A stretch of 64,000 nt of DNA from Clostridium brassicae. GTDB taxonomy: Bacteria > Bacillota > Clostridia > Clostridiales > Clostridiaceae. The notes beneath the pieces were generated by a model that was not told the origin of the DNA, searched no databases, and saw only the letters and a list, made by a program, of their open reading frames with translations. The stretch covers positions 62,001 to 126,000 of the forward strand of contig NZ_JAPQFJ010000009.1 of NCBI RefSeq assembly GCF_026738875.1, given 5' to 3'. Both the position numbers and the translations under genes were made by a program. Below, piece by piece: positions 19,936 through 30,142 of the stretch. Position 1 is the stretch's first letter. The number at the start of each line of letters is the position of its first letter.

Positions 19936-20772
19936 ATGGAAAAAATCAAGATAATAACAGATAGTACCTGCGATTTAAATGAAGATATAGTTAGTGGATT
20001 AAACTTAGAGGTTATTCCTTTGATAGTTAATTTTGGTGAAGAAAGTTATTTAGATGGGGTAACTATAGATGTTCATGAATTTTTAAGAAAATTAAAAGAA
20101 CAGGATATTTTTCCTACTACGGCACAAATTAATCCTAAAAGATTTTATGATATATACAAGAAATATTTAGATGATGGATATAAAATAGTTTCAATACATT
20201 TATCTTCTAAAATGAGTGGAACGTATAATTCAGCTTGTATTGCAAAAGATATGCTTGAAACTGATGATATAGTTGTAATAGATAGCATGAATGTAACATC
20301 GGGTTTAGGGTTATTAGTTATGAAAGCTGCTGAGATGAAGGAAAAAGGCTATAATATATATGAAATAGAAAAAGAATTAAAAATAGTTATTCCTAGAATA
20401 AAATGTGCCTATGCATTTTCTAGTTTAGATAATTTAGTCAAGGGAGGAAGACTTTCAAAAACTGCTGGAGTTATTGGAAGTTTTCTTGGAATTAAATTAA
20501 TATTATCTGTAGTGGATGGAGAAATGGCTTTAATCAATAAAGTGCGAGGTACTAAAAAAGCTATAAGAACTATATTGGAACATCTAGAGGAAAATGAATT
20601 AGATACTAAAGAAAGTTGTATACTACTTCATATAGATAATTATGATGTACTTCCAGTATTGAAGGAAGAACTGAAAAACAGGGGAAGTTTATATTCAGAA
20701 TGTGAAGTAGGGTGTGTAGTTGGAACTCACAGTGGACCAGATGCTTGTGGTATAGCTTATATAGGAAAATAA
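19936..20772 (+). CDS. DegV family fatty-acid-binding protein
   Basis: 278 residues. The N-terminus KIITDSTCDL, the middle SSKMSGTYNSA and GGRLSKTAG, and the C-terminal VGTHSGPDACGIAYIG are DegV/FakB-family marks; these proteins bind a fatty acid and, with the kinase FakA, present it for phosphorylation. No kinase partner lies in this window. AAGGAGG overlaps the trmL stop region, giving tight coupling. Confidence 0.9.
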   Translation: MEKIKIITDSTCDLNEDIVSGLNLEVIPLIVNFGEESYLDGVTIDVHEFLRKLKEQDIFPTTAQINPKRFYDIYKKYLDDGYKIVSIHLSSKMSGTYNSACIAKDMLETDDIVVIDSMNVTSGLGLLVMKAAEMKEKGYNIYEIEKELKIVIPRIKCAYAFSSLDNLVKGGRLSKTAGVIGSFLGIKLILSVVDGEMALINKVRGTKKAIRTILEHLEENELDTKESCILLHIDNYDVLPVLKEELKNRGSLYSECEVGCVVGTHSGPDACGIAYIGK

Positions 20773-20785
20773 GATGGTATCTTTT

Positions 20786-20830
20786 ATAAAACACAAATAT
20801 ATAATTTATGATATATTTGTGTTTTATTTG
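20786..20830 (+). terminator. Rho-independent terminator after DegV gene
   Basis: A perfect 17-bp stem (20786-20802 with 20811-20827) with an 8-nt loop and T-rich tail. Confidence 0.85.
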
Positions 20831-20957
20831 AGTCGTGAAAACTAAATAAGTGTTAAGTTTTGTGGCAATTTGTATGATAATGTAAAACTATATATTTTTT
20901 TATATTTTAGATTTATGATATAATATAATTGTACTATATGTAAAGTGGTGATAAATT

Positions 20958-22334
20958 ATGAAAATGGAGTTTAAACTGAATCTAACCCAAGAACAAAAGC
21001 TTATAATGACACAGCAAATGCAATTATCAGTAAAATTACTGCAAATGTCAAATTTTGAAATTCAAAAATATATAGAAAAAGAACTTCAAGAAAATCCTGT
21101 ATTAGATGCTGAATACAAAAAAAATGATGATGATAAAATAAAAGATGAAATCGATTATAAGAAATTTATGAAATTTCTAGAATCTGATGATTATGGGCAT
21201 GGAAGCTATGGCGGCTATAGTAAAGATGAAGAAGAGGTTTCACCCTTTAACTTTATTAGTGCAAAAAAATCATTAAAAGAATTTTTAATAGAGCAGGTTA
21301 TAGAACTACAAGAAACAAATTATATAAAAGCTATATGTGAGTATATTATTGAAAATATAGATAAGAAGGGATATTTAGCTACCAACATAGAAGATATTTC
21401 AGAAGAATTATCTATTCCTGTAGAAGAATGTGAAAAATGTTTGGAAATTGTACAATCATTAGAACCTAATGGAATAGGAGCAAGAGACATAAAAGAATGT
21501 TTAAAGATCCAATTAATTAAAAAAGATTTAAAAGATAATAAACTTTTTAGCATAATTGATAATTATTTAGAATTGTTAGCAGATAATAAATATAATGTTA
21601 TTGCCAAAAATTTAAGCATAACTCCTCAACAAGCTCAAAAATATGGAGATTTAATAAAAAATTTAGAGCCAAAACCATCAAGAGGTTTCTATACAGGAGA
21701 AGAAACAAAATATATTATTCCTGAAGCTTATATAAAGAAGATAGATGGGGAATACCATATTATAATGAATGACGGAGGTATGCCTAGATTAAATATAAAT
21801 GCTTTATATAAGCAAATTATAAACAATGAAGAAGATAAGCAAACTGTTAAATTTGTAAAGGATAAATTAAATAGTGCTGTTTTTTTAATAAAAAGTATAA
21901 GTCAGAGAGAAAATACTATTTACAGAATTTTAGAAAAGATTTTAGAAGTTCAAAGGGAATATTTTGATTATGGGGATCAATATTTAAGGCCTATGACTTT
22001 AAAAGAAATTGCAGATTATCTTGAAATGCATGAGTCTACAGTAAGCAGAGCAATAAGAGAAAAATATATATATACAGATAAAGGGACAATTAAAATAAAA
22101 GATTTATTTACAACGGGCATATCAAGAGTAAATAGTTTTGAGGATGTATCAGCAAAAATAATTAAGAATAAGATTATAGAATTAGTAGAAAATGAAGATA
22201 AGAAAAAACCTTTTTCAGATCAAAAAATTGCGGATCTATTGAAAGATAAGAATATAGATATATCTAGAAGGACAATAGCTAAGTATAGAGAAGAGATGGG
22301 AATAAAGTCTTCAAGTAAGAGGAAAAGATTTTAG
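20958..22334 (+). CDS. rpoN: RNA polymerase sigma-54 factor
   Basis: 458 residues. Region I is Gln/Leu-rich (QEQKLIMTQQMQLSVKLLQMS), followed by an acidic linker, the core-binding domain (about 80-290), a helix-turn-helix (LKEIADYLEMHESTVSRA) and the C-terminal RpoN box, here SRRTIAKYREEMGIKSS. Sigma-54 directs transcription at -24/-12 promoters with AAA+ activators; none is encoded in this window. rpoN next to cggR is common in clostridia. Start ATG with AAAGTGGTGA upstream. The stop codon lies within the terminator stem. Confidence 0.95.
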   Translation: MKMEFKLNLTQEQKLIMTQQMQLSVKLLQMSNFEIQKYIEKELQENPVLDAEYKKNDDDKIKDEIDYKKFMKFLESDDYGHGSYGGYSKDEEEVSPFNFISAKKSLKEFLIEQVIELQETNYIKAICEYIIENIDKKGYLATNIEDISEELSIPVEECEKCLEIVQSLEPNGIGARDIKECLKIQLIKKDLKDNKLFSIIDNYLELLADNKYNVIAKNLSITPQQAQKYGDLIKNLEPKPSRGFYTGEETKYIIPEAYIKKIDGEYHIIMNDGGMPRLNINALYKQIINNEEDKQTVKFVKDKLNSAVFLIKSISQRENTIYRILEKILEVQREYFDYGDQYLRPMTLKEIADYLEMHESTVSRAIREKYIYTDKGTIKIKDLFTTGISRVNSFEDVSAKIIKNKIIELVENEDKKKPFSDQKIADLLKDKNIDISRRTIAKYREEMGIKSSSKRKRF

Positions 22335-22351
22335 ATCTTTTCCTTTTTTTT
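22321..22351 (+). terminator. rpoN terminator overlapping the stop codon
   Basis: The stem GGAAAAGAT pairs with ATCTTTTCC, has a 5-nt loop and is followed by eight T. The stop codon lies in the loop region. Confidence 0.9.
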
Positions 22352-22415
22352 GGATGTGAATTTTACCTATAATGGTATATTGAAAAAAATTAACAATATT
22401 TTTTTATAAAATGGC

Positions 22416-22480
22416 TTTTAAAAATTGTGTATTCGGTTTATAATATTAGTGGGACATAAATCAAACAAGCGGGACATATT
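22416..22480 (+). promoter_or_regulatory. cggR promoter with CggR operator (two GGGACA half-sites)
   Basis: TTTTAA (-35, 22416-22421) and TATAAT (-10, 22439-22444) are 17 bp apart. GGGACATA occurs at 22451 and again at 22471, a 20-bp period as in the B. subtilis CggR operator. The first half-site starts 7 bp past the -10, so the operator covers the transcription start and early leader. The same layout, base for base in spacing, is found before pgk. Confidence 0.85.
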
Positions 22481-22501
22481 ATGGCCGAAGAGGTGTTTTG
22501 T

Positions 22502-23554
22502 TTGCAAAATCATTTAGAAATTCAAAAAAAGATAGTTCCTGAATTATTAGAACTTTTAGAAAAACGATATAATATTTTAACTACTATATATTATAACCAA
22601 CCTATAGGCAGGAGAATGCTTGCTAGTTATTTGGGAATAGGTGAAAGAATAGTAAGAAGTGAAGTTAGTTTCTTTAGAAAGCAAAATTTAATAGACATTA
22701 ATAGTGATGGTATGACAGTTACAACTGAAGGAAAAGAAATCTTAGAAAAATTAAAAGAGTTTGTTCATGAATTAAAAGGATTATCTGAAATGGAAGAGTT
22801 CATGAGAAAAAATTTAAATTTAAAAGATGTTATTGTTGTTCCAGGAAATGTTGATGAAAACGAGTTGGTATTAGACGAGATTGGTAAAAGTGCTGCTAAT
22901 TATTTAAAAGAATTACTAAAAGACAGAATGATAATAGCATTAACTGGAGGTACGTCTGTTAAAAAGCTAGTAGATAATATGTCTAAGATAAATGATTATA
23001 GACATTTGCTAGTTGTACCAGCAAGAGGTGGGCTTGGAAGAAAAGTTGAAATACAAGCAAACACCTTAGTAGCAAAACTTGCAGAAAAATTATCAGCAGA
23101 TTATAGAATGCTTCAGCTATTAGAAAATGTTGATTATGCTGAGATATTTGCTATACTAAATGAAGAAAGTATAAAAGAAGTACAAGAAAACATAAATAAT
23201 GCAAATATTCTTATCTATGGTATAGGTAAAGCAGATGAGATGGCAGCAAGAAGAGGTTTTCAAGAAGCAAAAATAAATAAGTTAAAACAGGCAGGGGCCG
23301 TAGGAGAAGCTTTTGGATGCTATTTTGATAGACAAGGAAACATAATATTCTCAACTTCTACAGCGGGTATAAAAAGCGAAAATACTAAAAAGATAGAGTA
23401 TAGAATTTCAATTGCTGGAGGCCAAAGTAAAGCAGAGGCAATTATAAGTGTTCAAAGATATAATCCTCAAAATATATTAATAACAGATGAAGGGGCAGCA
23501 AAAGAAATTATAAATATCATTAAAAATGAGAATAATGATAAAGGTAATGATTAA
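22502..23554 (+). CDS. cggR: Central glycolytic genes regulator CggR (SorC family)
   Basis: About 350 residues. The N-terminal winged helix (IGRRMLASYLGIGERIVRSEV) is followed by a sugar-phosphate-binding SorC domain (ALTGGTSVKKL, VPARGGLG, GGQSKAEAI, TDEGAAKEI). In Bacillus CggR binds fructose-1,6-bisphosphate and represses the gap operon. I choose the TTG at 22502: AGAGGTG sits about 7 bases upstream, and the resulting N-terminus (QNHLEIQKKIVPELL) aligns with B. subtilis CggR. An in-frame ATG at 22481 has no ribosome site and directly abuts the operator. gap follows 64 bp downstream with no terminator between. Confidence 0.92.
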   Translation: MQNHLEIQKKIVPELLELLEKRYNILTTIYYNQPIGRRMLASYLGIGERIVRSEVSFFRKQNLIDINSDGMTVTTEGKEILEKLKEFVHELKGLSEMEEFMRKNLNLKDVIVVPGNVDENELVLDEIGKSAANYLKELLKDRMIIALTGGTSVKKLVDNMSKINDYRHLLVVPARGGLGRKVEIQANTLVAKLAEKLSADYRMLQLLENVDYAEIFAILNEESIKEVQENINNANILIYGIGKADEMAARRGFQEAKINKLKQAGAVGEAFGCYFDRQGNIIFSTSTAGIKSENTKKIEYRISIAGGQSKAEAIISVQRYNPQNILITDEGAAKEIINIIKNENNDKGND

Positions 23555-23618
23555 ATAAGATATATAAATTTAATATATAAATAAAAAAATATATATAAAT
23601 ATTAGGAGGTAATTTGAA

Positions 23619-24623
23619 ATGAAAAAAGTTGCAATTAATGGATTTGGAAGAATCGGAAGATTAGCATTGAGATTAATGATTGACAACCCAGAATTTGAGG
23701 TGGTTGCAATAAATGACTTAACAGATGCTAAAACTTTGGCGCACTTATTCAAATATGACTCAGCTCAAGGTAGATTCAATGGTCAAATAGAAGTTAAAGA
23801 TGGAGCTTTCGTAGTTAATGGAAAAGAAATAAAAGTTACTGCAGAAGCTAAACCAGAAAATTTACCATGGGGAGAACTAGGAGTAGATATAGTTTTAGAA
23901 TGTACTGGTTTCTTCACTTCAAAAGAAAAAGCTTCAGCTCATGTAAAAGCTGGTGCTAAGAAAGTTGTTATATCAGCTCCAGCTGGTAATGACCTTCCAA
24001 CTGTAGTTTATAATGTAAATCATGATATATTAAAAGGAGATGAAACAGTTATATCAGGGGCATCATGTACAACTAACTGCTTAGCTCCAATGACTAAAGT
24101 TTTAAATGATAGCTTTGGATTAACTAAAGGATTTATGACTACAATCCATGCTTATACAAATGATCAAAATACTTTAGATGCTCCACACAAAAAAGGTGAT
24201 TTAAGAAGAGCAAGAGCTGCAGCTGCAAGTATCATTCCAAATTCAACAGGAGCTGCTAAAGCTATAGGTTTAGTTATTCCAGAATTAGCTGGTAAATTAG
24301 ATGGAAATGCTCAAAGAGTTCCAGTTATAACTGGTTCAATCACTGAGTTAGTATGTACTTTAGGTAAAAAAGTTACTGTTGAAGAAATTAATGCTGCTAT
24401 GAAAGCTGCTGCTAATGAATCATTTGGATATACTGAAGATCCAATAGTATCTTCAGATGTTATCGGAATCAATTTCGGATCATTATTTGATGGAACTCAA
24501 ACTAAAATTATGGAAGTTAATGGAGAACAATTAGTTAAAGTTGCTTCTTGGTATGATAATGAAATGTCATATACTTCACAATTAATCAGAACTTTAAATT
24601 ATTTTGCAAATCTTACAAAATAA
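23619..24623 (+). CDS. gap: Glyceraldehyde-3-phosphate dehydrogenase, type I
   Basis: 334 residues, typical for NAD-dependent GapA. The N-terminal Rossmann motif is NGFGRIGR, the catalytic cysteine lies in [12 protein letters not shown], and [11 protein letters not shown] marks the C-terminus. It oxidises glyceraldehyde-3-phosphate to 1,3-bisphosphoglycerate. TTAGGAGG gives a strong ribosome site; codon use is highly biased, as expected for an abundant enzyme. It is co-transcribed with cggR, and followed by a very strong terminator, so pgk is not in the same transcript. Confidence 0.98.
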   Translation: MKKVAINGFGRIGRLALRLMIDNPEFEVVAINDLTDAKTLAHLFKYDSAQGRFNGQIEVKDGAFVVNGKEIKVTAEAKPENLPWGELGVDIVLECTGFFTSKEKASAHVKAGAKKVVISAPAGNDLPTVVYNVNHDILKGDETVISGASCTTNCLAPMTKVLNDSFGLTKGFMTTIHAYTNDQNTLDAPHKKGDLRRARAAAASIIPNSTGAAKAIGLVIPELAGKLDGNAQRVPVITGSITELVCTLGKKVTVEEINAAMKAAANESFGYTEDPIVSSDVIGINFGSLFDGTQTKIMEVNGEQLVKVASWYDNEMSYTSQLIRTLNYFANLTK

Positions 24624-24679
24624 TTTAACATATTAAGTGAACTTATTAAGTTAATTAAAAAATTAACTTATGTAAACAT

Positions 24680-24735
24680 AAATAAGAAAGCATCTATCTT
24701 GTGAAATCAACAAGATAGATGCTTTCTTATTTATA
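24680..24735 (+). terminator. gap terminator
   Basis: A perfect 22-bp stem (24680-24701 with 24711-24732) and a 9-nt loop, ending in a T-rich run. It separates gap from the inserted transporter operon. The rest of the gap to 25075 holds only the promoter region of the lipoprotein gene. Confidence 0.92.
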
Positions 24736-25007
24736 TTAATAATAGTTACTAAATAAAATTAACAAGTAATTTTAGATCTACATGGAAAATTGATCAAAAT
24801 CATAGTATTAAAAATAACAAAACAACGCAACAAGATGCATTAGAAAAGTGGAATATGGATATTTTTTATTTAGATTTTAAAATATGGAAAAATTAACTTG
24901 ATTTTTCCATATAATTATCGTATATTAGAGATAAGATTTAATTGAAAATTAATAATTTATTGACTATTAATTTTATTAAATCTATTATTTTAAGTTTTAA
25001 AGTTTTC

Positions 25008-25021
25008 GGTAAGCGGTTACA
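25008..25021 (+). promoter_or_regulatory. Possible CcpA cre-like site upstream of nucleoside-transport operon
   Basis: GGTAAGCGGTTACA fits the cre pattern TGNAANCGNWNNCA except for the first base. It also lies in a short inverted-repeat region (CGGTAA with TTACCG). It is about 55 bp before the lipoprotein start. Carbon-catabolite control is inference from the motif only. Confidence 0.4.
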
Positions 25022-25075
25022 TATTGTAAACATTTACCGCACTAAATTAAGTTTATAATTAGGAGGGGAATAACA

Positions 25076-26242
25076 ATGAAAAAAAGAAGACTAGTTGCTA
25101 TTTTAGCAACAGTAGCTGTGGTTGCATCTTTGTTTGTAGGCTGCGGCGGTAAAACTGATAATAAGGATAATAAAGCAGGACAAGAGCAAAAGAAAGAGGA
25201 AGCTAAAAAATCAGATATAAAAATAGGCCTTTCAACTGATGAAGGTGGATTAAATGATAAGTCCTTTAACCAAGCAGCTGATATGGGAATTAAAAAAGCA
25301 CAGAAAGAATTTGGATTTGAATATAAAGCTTTAGAATCAACTAAAAAAGAAAACTTTGTTCCACATCTTCAAACATTATCAACAAGTGCTAACTCTAATT
25401 TAACATTTGCTATTGGATATCAAATGGCTGAAGCTTTGGCAGAAGTAGCTAAATCAGCACAAGATAAGAATTTTGCTATTGTTGATTTTGCACCAGATAA
25501 ACCTGAGGATGTGTTGAAGAATGTTCAGTATTTACGTTTTAATGATCATGAAGGATCATTTTTAGTAGGAGTTATAGCAGCAAAAACTTCAAAAACTGGT
25601 AAAATAGGATTCATAGGAGGAAAACAAAGTCCATTAATTGGAAAATTTGAAGCTGGATATATAGCAGGAGCTAGAGCTATAAATCCAAATATAAAAGTGG
25701 ATGTTAGATATGCTGATAGCTTTAGTGATTCAAACAAAGGATATGAACTTGCAAAAGCTGAATATGGATCAGGATGTGATATAGTTTACCATGCAGCAGG
25801 TGGTGTTGGATTAGGATTGTTTAAGGCAACTAAAGAAATAAAAGATAGTGGAAAGCAAGTTTGGGCTATAGGTGTTGACCAAGATCAAGTATTAACAGTT
25901 ACAGATGCAAATAAAAAACCTATGTATGCTGATATAATACTTACAAGTATGATAAAGAGAGTTGACACTGCAACTTATGAAGCAGTAAAAGAAATTGTTG
26001 AAGGAAAATTCCAAGGCGGAAAAATTAGAACATTTAGTCTTAAAGAAAACGGTGTTGGTATAGCTCCAACTTCAAGAGGACAAATACCAGATGACGTAAA
26101 AGATATAGTTAAACAAAATGTATCTAAAGAGGTTATAACTTTAGTTGATAAATATGAAGCAGCTATTAAAGAAGGTAAAATAAAAGTTCCAGAAAAACCA
26201 GAAGATGCTAAAAAATTCACAACTGATTTTAAAGCAGAATAA
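25076..26242 (+). CDS. nupN: BMP-family nucleoside-binding lipoprotein
   Basis: 388 residues. A lipoprotein signal (MKKRR, hydrophobic stretch, lipobox LFVGC with Cys at about 23) is followed by a charged linker and a BMP-type substrate-binding domain (GLSTDEGGLNDKSFNQA, AIGYQMAEAL, KIGFIGGKQSPLI, VWAIGVDQDQ). Homologues such as B. subtilis NupN and Treponema PnrA deliver purine nucleosides to an ABC importer. TAGGAGGGG precedes the ATG. The following genes encode the rest of the transporter; a terminator between them should give excess binding protein. Confidence 0.9.
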   Translation: MKKRRLVAILATVAVVASLFVGCGGKTDNKDNKAGQEQKKEEAKKSDIKIGLSTDEGGLNDKSFNQAADMGIKKAQKEFGFEYKALESTKKENFVPHLQTLSTSANSNLTFAIGYQMAEALAEVAKSAQDKNFAIVDFAPDKPEDVLKNVQYLRFNDHEGSFLVGVIAAKTSKTGKIGFIGGKQSPLIGKFEAGYIAGARAINPNIKVDVRYADSFSDSNKGYELAKAEYGSGCDIVYHAAGGVGLGLFKATKEIKDSGKQVWAIGVDQDQVLTVTDANKKPMYADIILTSMIKRVDTATYEAVKEIVEGKFQGGKIRTFSLKENGVGIAPTSRGQIPDDVKDIVKQNVSKEVITLVDKYEAAIKEGKIKVPEKPEDAKKFTTDFKAE

Positions 26243-26256
26243 AAACCTTGATGGCA

Positions 26257-26293
26257 TGAAAAAGCTAGATGTATTGCACATCTAGCTTTTTCA
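26257..26293 (+). terminator. Intercistronic terminator between binding protein and ABC genes
   Basis: A perfect 16-bp stem (26257-26272 with 26278-26293) with a 5-nt loop and T5 inside the distal arm. Partial readthrough would lower expression of the ATPase and permeases relative to the lipoprotein. Confidence 0.85.
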
Positions 26294-26373
26294 AAACCGC
26301 TTATATGTAAATTGCAATAAAAAATATTAATAAACAACTATATGTTTATTAAATCCTTGAAAGGAGGACAATA

Positions 26374-27915
26374 ATGGAAAAAGTCATTGAAATGAAAGGC
26401 ATTACCAAGGTTTTCCCGGGGACTACCGCTAATGATAATGTGGATTTTACATTGTTAAAAGGTGAAACTCATGTTTTACTTGGAGAAAATGGAGCTGGTA
26501 AAACTACACTTATGAATGTTTTATATGGGCTATACCAACCCGAGATGGGACAGATTTTTATAAGAGAGAAAGAAGTGAAAATAACTAGTCCTAATGATGC
26601 TATAAAGTTAGGAATAGGAATGGTGCACCAGCATTTTATGCTTGTACATAATTTTACTGTTGCTCAAAATATTGTATTAGGGATGGAACCAAGAAAAGGA
26701 TTAAAAATTGATATTAATAAAGCTATAGAAGATGTTAAAGAAATTGCTAAAAAATACGGATTCAATATAAATCCTAAGGATGTAATTGAGGATATCAGTG
26801 TTGGTCAACAGCAAAAAGTTGAAATATTAAAAGCTTTATATAGAGGTGCAGAAATATTAATATTAGATGAGCCAACAGCTGTTTTAACTCCTCAAGAGAT
26901 TGAAGAGTTAGGACAAATTATAGACAATTTGAAAAAGGAAGGTAAATCAGTAATACTGATTACACATAAGCTAAAAGAAGTTATGAGTATGAGTGATAGG
27001 GTAACAATAATAAGAAGAGGAAAAGTTACTGGTATAGTAAATACTAAGGATACATCTATAGATGAATTGGCAGAGCTTATGGTAGGAAGAAAAGTTCAAT
27101 TGATAGTAGAAAAGAAAGAAAACGATTTAAAAGGTGAAATATTAAGAGTAGAAGATCTTCATGCTAATGATAATAGAAATTTACCAGCTTTAAAAGGGGT
27201 AACCTTCCAAGTCAATGGAGGAGAAATTCTAGGAATAGCAGGGGTTGATGGAAATGGTCAGACAGAGCTTTTAGAAGTATTGACAGGACTTAGAAAACCT
27301 ATAAGTGGAAAAATAAGCATAAAGAATAAAGATATTTTTGGTAAGACACCTAGAGAAATAATAGATAGTGGGGTTGGACACATACCAGAAGATAGGCAGA
27401 GAAGAGGATTGATACTTAAATATTCCTTGTTTGAAAACGTTATTTTAGGAGTACATCATAAGAAACCTTTTAGTAAAAACAAAATTATAGATTATAAAGT
27501 AGTAAGAGAGTATGCTCAAAGAATAATAAAAGAGTTTGATGTAAGAACTCCTGGAGATGAAGTTTCAGCTTCTTCATTGTCAGGAGGAAATCAACAAAAA
27601 TTAATTGTTGCTAGAGAAATATCAAAAGATCCAGATATTTTAATAGCAGCGCAACCTACAAGAGGAGTTGATGTTGGAGCTATAGAGTTTATTCATAAAA
27701 GACTTGTAGGGGAGAGAGATTCGGGAAAAGCTGTTTTATTAGTATCTTTTGAGTTGGATGAGATATTAGCTTTATCAGATAGAATTGCAGTTATGTATGA
27801 TGGAGAAATAGTAGCTATTTTAGATAGAAAAGATGCAGATGAACAGAAATTAGGTATACTCATGGCTGGAGGAAGTTTAAACGCTGATAATAAAGGAGTG
27901 AACAAAATTGAGTAA
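26374..27915 (+). CDS. nupO: Nucleoside ABC transporter, tandem ATP-binding protein
   Basis: 513 residues with two ABC domains, as in RbsA/NupO-type sugar and nucleoside importers. Domain 1: Walker [10 protein letters not shown], signature [11 protein letters not shown], Walker [12 protein letters not shown]. Domain 2: degenerate Walker [10 protein letters not shown] and signature [15 protein letters not shown], with Walker B-like [20 protein letters not shown] precedes the ATG. The stop overlaps the next start by 8 bases. Confidence 0.93.
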   Translation: MEKVIEMKGITKVFPGTTANDNVDFTLLKGETHVLLGENGAGKTTLMNVLYGLYQPEMGQIFIREKEVKITSPNDAIKLGIGMVHQHFMLVHNFTVAQNIVLGMEPRKGLKIDINKAIEDVKEIAKKYGFNINPKDVIEDISVGQQQKVEILKALYRGAEILILDEPTAVLTPQEIEELGQIIDNLKKEGKSVILITHKLKEVMSMSDRVTIIRRGKVTGIVNTKDTSIDELAELMVGRKVQLIVEKKENDLKGEILRVEDLHANDNRNLPALKGVTFQVNGGEILGIAGVDGNGQTELLEVLTGLRKPISGKISIKNKDIFGKTPREIIDSGVGHIPEDRQRRGLILKYSLFENVILGVHHKKPFSKNKIIDYKVVREYAQRIIKEFDVRTPGDEVSASSLSGGNQQKLIVAREISKDPDILIAAQPTRGVDVGAIEFIHKRLVGERDSGKAVLLVSFELDEILALSDRIAVMYDGEIVAILDRKDADEQKLGILMAGGSLNADNKGVNKIE

Positions 27916-29014
27916 AAAAGCATCCAATAGTAATTTTTTAAATATAATAAAACAATCAATTAAGAGTTTGATATTTCCTTTGTTTGCAATAATAATATCT
28001 ATATTTGTTGCTGTATTCTTTGTTATGTGGTCTAAAGGATATGCTATAACACAATATTTTTCAGCTTTAACAGATTTATTTAGCATAATATGGGAAGGAA
28101 GTTTTGCTACTAAAAGGAATGCTCTTACTACTATTTCCTATGTAACTCCACTTATATTTACAGGTATAGCAAATGCTGTTGCATTTAAATGTGGTCTATT
28201 TAACATTGGAGTTGAAGGACAATTTATAATGGGTATGATTTCAGCAGCTATAATTGGATTAATACCAGGATTAAACCCTTTTATTCATATTATTTTAATA
28301 ATACTTGGTGGTATGTTAGCAGGAACTATATGGGGCGGAATACCAGGTATACTAAAAGCTAAGTTTGGAACAAATGAAGTTATAAATACGATTATGATGA
28401 ATTATATAGGTATGTACTTTGCAAATTGGATTGTTCAAAAGTCTGTATTTTCAGTGGCACCAACATATACAAATACTCCATTGATTCAACAAAGTGCCAG
28501 ATTGATGCCTTTAAGCAAGCTTAGTAAAGCTAATATAGGTATATTTATTGCAATAGCTTTTGCCATATTAGTTTATTGGCTTTTATGGAAAACTACTATA
28601 GGATATGAAATCAGGGGAGTTGGAATAAATCCATCAGGAGCAGAATATGGTGGAATAAATGTAGCTAAAAACATGACACTTGCTATGGTTATATCAGGAG
28701 CACTTGCTGGTGTTGGAGGAGCAACACATTTATCTGGTGTATTATATCAATGTCAAGATTTTATGGCATTTCCTGGCTTTGGATTTGATGGTATAGCTGT
28801 TGCACTTTTAGCTAAATCTAATCCGATTGGATGTATTGCTTCAGCAATTTTATTTGGAGCTTTAAATAGTAGTGCTACTATGCTTCAATTTAATGATATA
28901 CCAAAAGAGATAGTATTTTTAATTCAATCTATAATAATTATATTTGTTGCAACAGACTATGTAGTGAAATATTTTGCAGATAAGAAAAAGAAGGGAGAGA
29001 TAATAAATGGATAA
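27908..29014 (+). CDS. nupP: Nucleoside ABC transporter permease 1
   Basis: 368 residues with about eight to ten hydrophobic segments, of the BPD_transp_2 (RbsC-like) permease family (TPLIFTGIANAVAFKCGLFNIGVEGQ, GTNEVINTIMMNY). The TTG start overlaps the ATPase stop; GGAG lies 9 bases upstream, and no ATG fits. It forms the membrane channel with the next gene's product. Confidence 0.9.
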   Translation: MSKKASNSNFLNIIKQSIKSLIFPLFAIIISIFVAVFFVMWSKGYAITQYFSALTDLFSIIWEGSFATKRNALTTISYVTPLIFTGIANAVAFKCGLFNIGVEGQFIMGMISAAIIGLIPGLNPFIHIILIILGGMLAGTIWGGIPGILKAKFGTNEVINTIMMNYIGMYFANWIVQKSVFSVAPTYTNTPLIQQSARLMPLSKLSKANIGIFIAIAFAILVYWLLWKTTIGYEIRGVGINPSGAEYGGINVAKNMTLAMVISGALAGVGGATHLSGVLYQCQDFMAFPGFGFDGIAVALLAKSNPIGCIASAILFGALNSSATMLQFNDIPKEIVFLIQSIIIIFVATDYVVKYFADKKKKGEIING

Positions 29015-29921
29015 CACAATATTCCCTTTAATAGCTTCTACTTTGAGAATGGCAGCACCGCTTATATTTACTGGAATCGGGGCAGTTTTTGCTGAAAGGT
29101 CTGGAGTAGTTAATATAGGATTAGATGGTATGATGATAATGGGGGCATTTTTCGCTGTTTTTGGTTCCAAAATAGATGGTCCTGTAACAGGTATATTATT
29201 TGCTATGCTAGCAGGTGGAGTTATGGCTACTATTCATGCTTTTTTAAGTATAAACCTAAGGGCCGATCAGATTATTTCTGGTACTGCAATAAATCTTTTT
29301 GCAACAGCACTAGCAAGTTTTTTAATAGGGCCTATATTTAAAACCGGTGGTCAAACTGACTTAGTTAAGGGACTTTCCTATGATTTACCAGGTTTTTTGG
29401 AAAAGGTGCCTATATTAAAAGATTTAAATTGGTTTGTAATAGGAGCTTTTATTTTAGTTTTTGTTGCTAACTTTGTGTTATTTAAAACTCCGCTAGGTTT
29501 AAGAATAAGAGCTGTTGGAGAACATCCAAGTGCAGCAGATACTCTTGGAATTAATGTTTATAAAATGAGATATTTATGTGTAATTTTATCAGGCATATTA
29601 GCAGGGCTTGGAGGAGCAGCATTATCTATAGGATTAACACCAGCTTATAAGGACGGTATGGTAGCTGGTAGAGGATTTATAGCTCTTGCTGCGATGATAT
29701 TTGGTAACTGGAAACCAGTGGGAACTATGTGGGCATGCTTATTATTTGCTTTTGGTAATGCATTCCAAATACAAGCACAAGGTTTTACTATGATAAGATT
29801 ACCAAATGAACTTTATTCTTCTATACCATATATATTAACAATGTTAGCTCTTGCAGGCTTTGTTGGAAAAACAACTGCACCTAGAGCCGATGGTCAACCA
29901 TATGTTAAAGGACAAAGATAA
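29007..29921 (+). CDS. nupQ: Nucleoside ABC transporter permease 2
   Basis: 304 residues, strongly hydrophobic, RbsC-like: MAAPLIFTGIGAVFAERSGV and NIGLDGMMIMG at the N-terminus and GLRIRAVGEHPSAADTLGI in the cytoplasmic loop. GGGAGAG precedes the ATG, which overlaps the upstream stop by 8 bases. It is the last gene of the inserted nup operon. Confidence 0.9.
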   Translation: MDNTIFPLIASTLRMAAPLIFTGIGAVFAERSGVVNIGLDGMMIMGAFFAVFGSKIDGPVTGILFAMLAGGVMATIHAFLSINLRADQIISGTAINLFATALASFLIGPIFKTGGQTDLVKGLSYDLPGFLEKVPILKDLNWFVIGAFILVFVANFVLFKTPLGLRIRAVGEHPSAADTLGINVYKMRYLCVILSGILAGLGGAALSIGLTPAYKDGMVAGRGFIALAAMIFGNWKPVGTMWACLLFAFGNAFQIQAQGFTMIRLPNELYSSIPYILTMLALAGFVGKTTAPRADGQPYVKGQR

Positions 29922-29998
29922 TTTAAATCAAGCTATGTTTTGATAAAAGAAAGTTTTAATTTATATTTGTTAGGTATAACTGAAATAGAGTTAAATTC

Positions 29999-30046
29999 AA
30001 AAATCTAGTGAAAAGATGAAAATATTTTTCACTAGATTTTTATTTA
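29999..30046 (+). terminator. nup operon terminator
   Basis: The stem AAATCTAGTGAAAA pairs with TTTTCACTAGATTT and is followed by TTTTTATTTA. The remaining sequence up to 30142 shows nothing I can name. Confidence 0.85.
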
Positions 30047-30142
30047 TGTTAGATGGTTTATAAAATTTAAAAAAGAATATAATTCCAAATTCATTAAAAA
30101 TAAGTTAAATTTATAAATTTCTATTTTTTTTTACGAAAGCTA

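Noticed and set aside
25000-25060. Purine riboswitch before the nucleoside transporter
   Set aside because: The conserved core sequences of purine aptamers are absent; the hairpin present fits a cre-like palindrome better.
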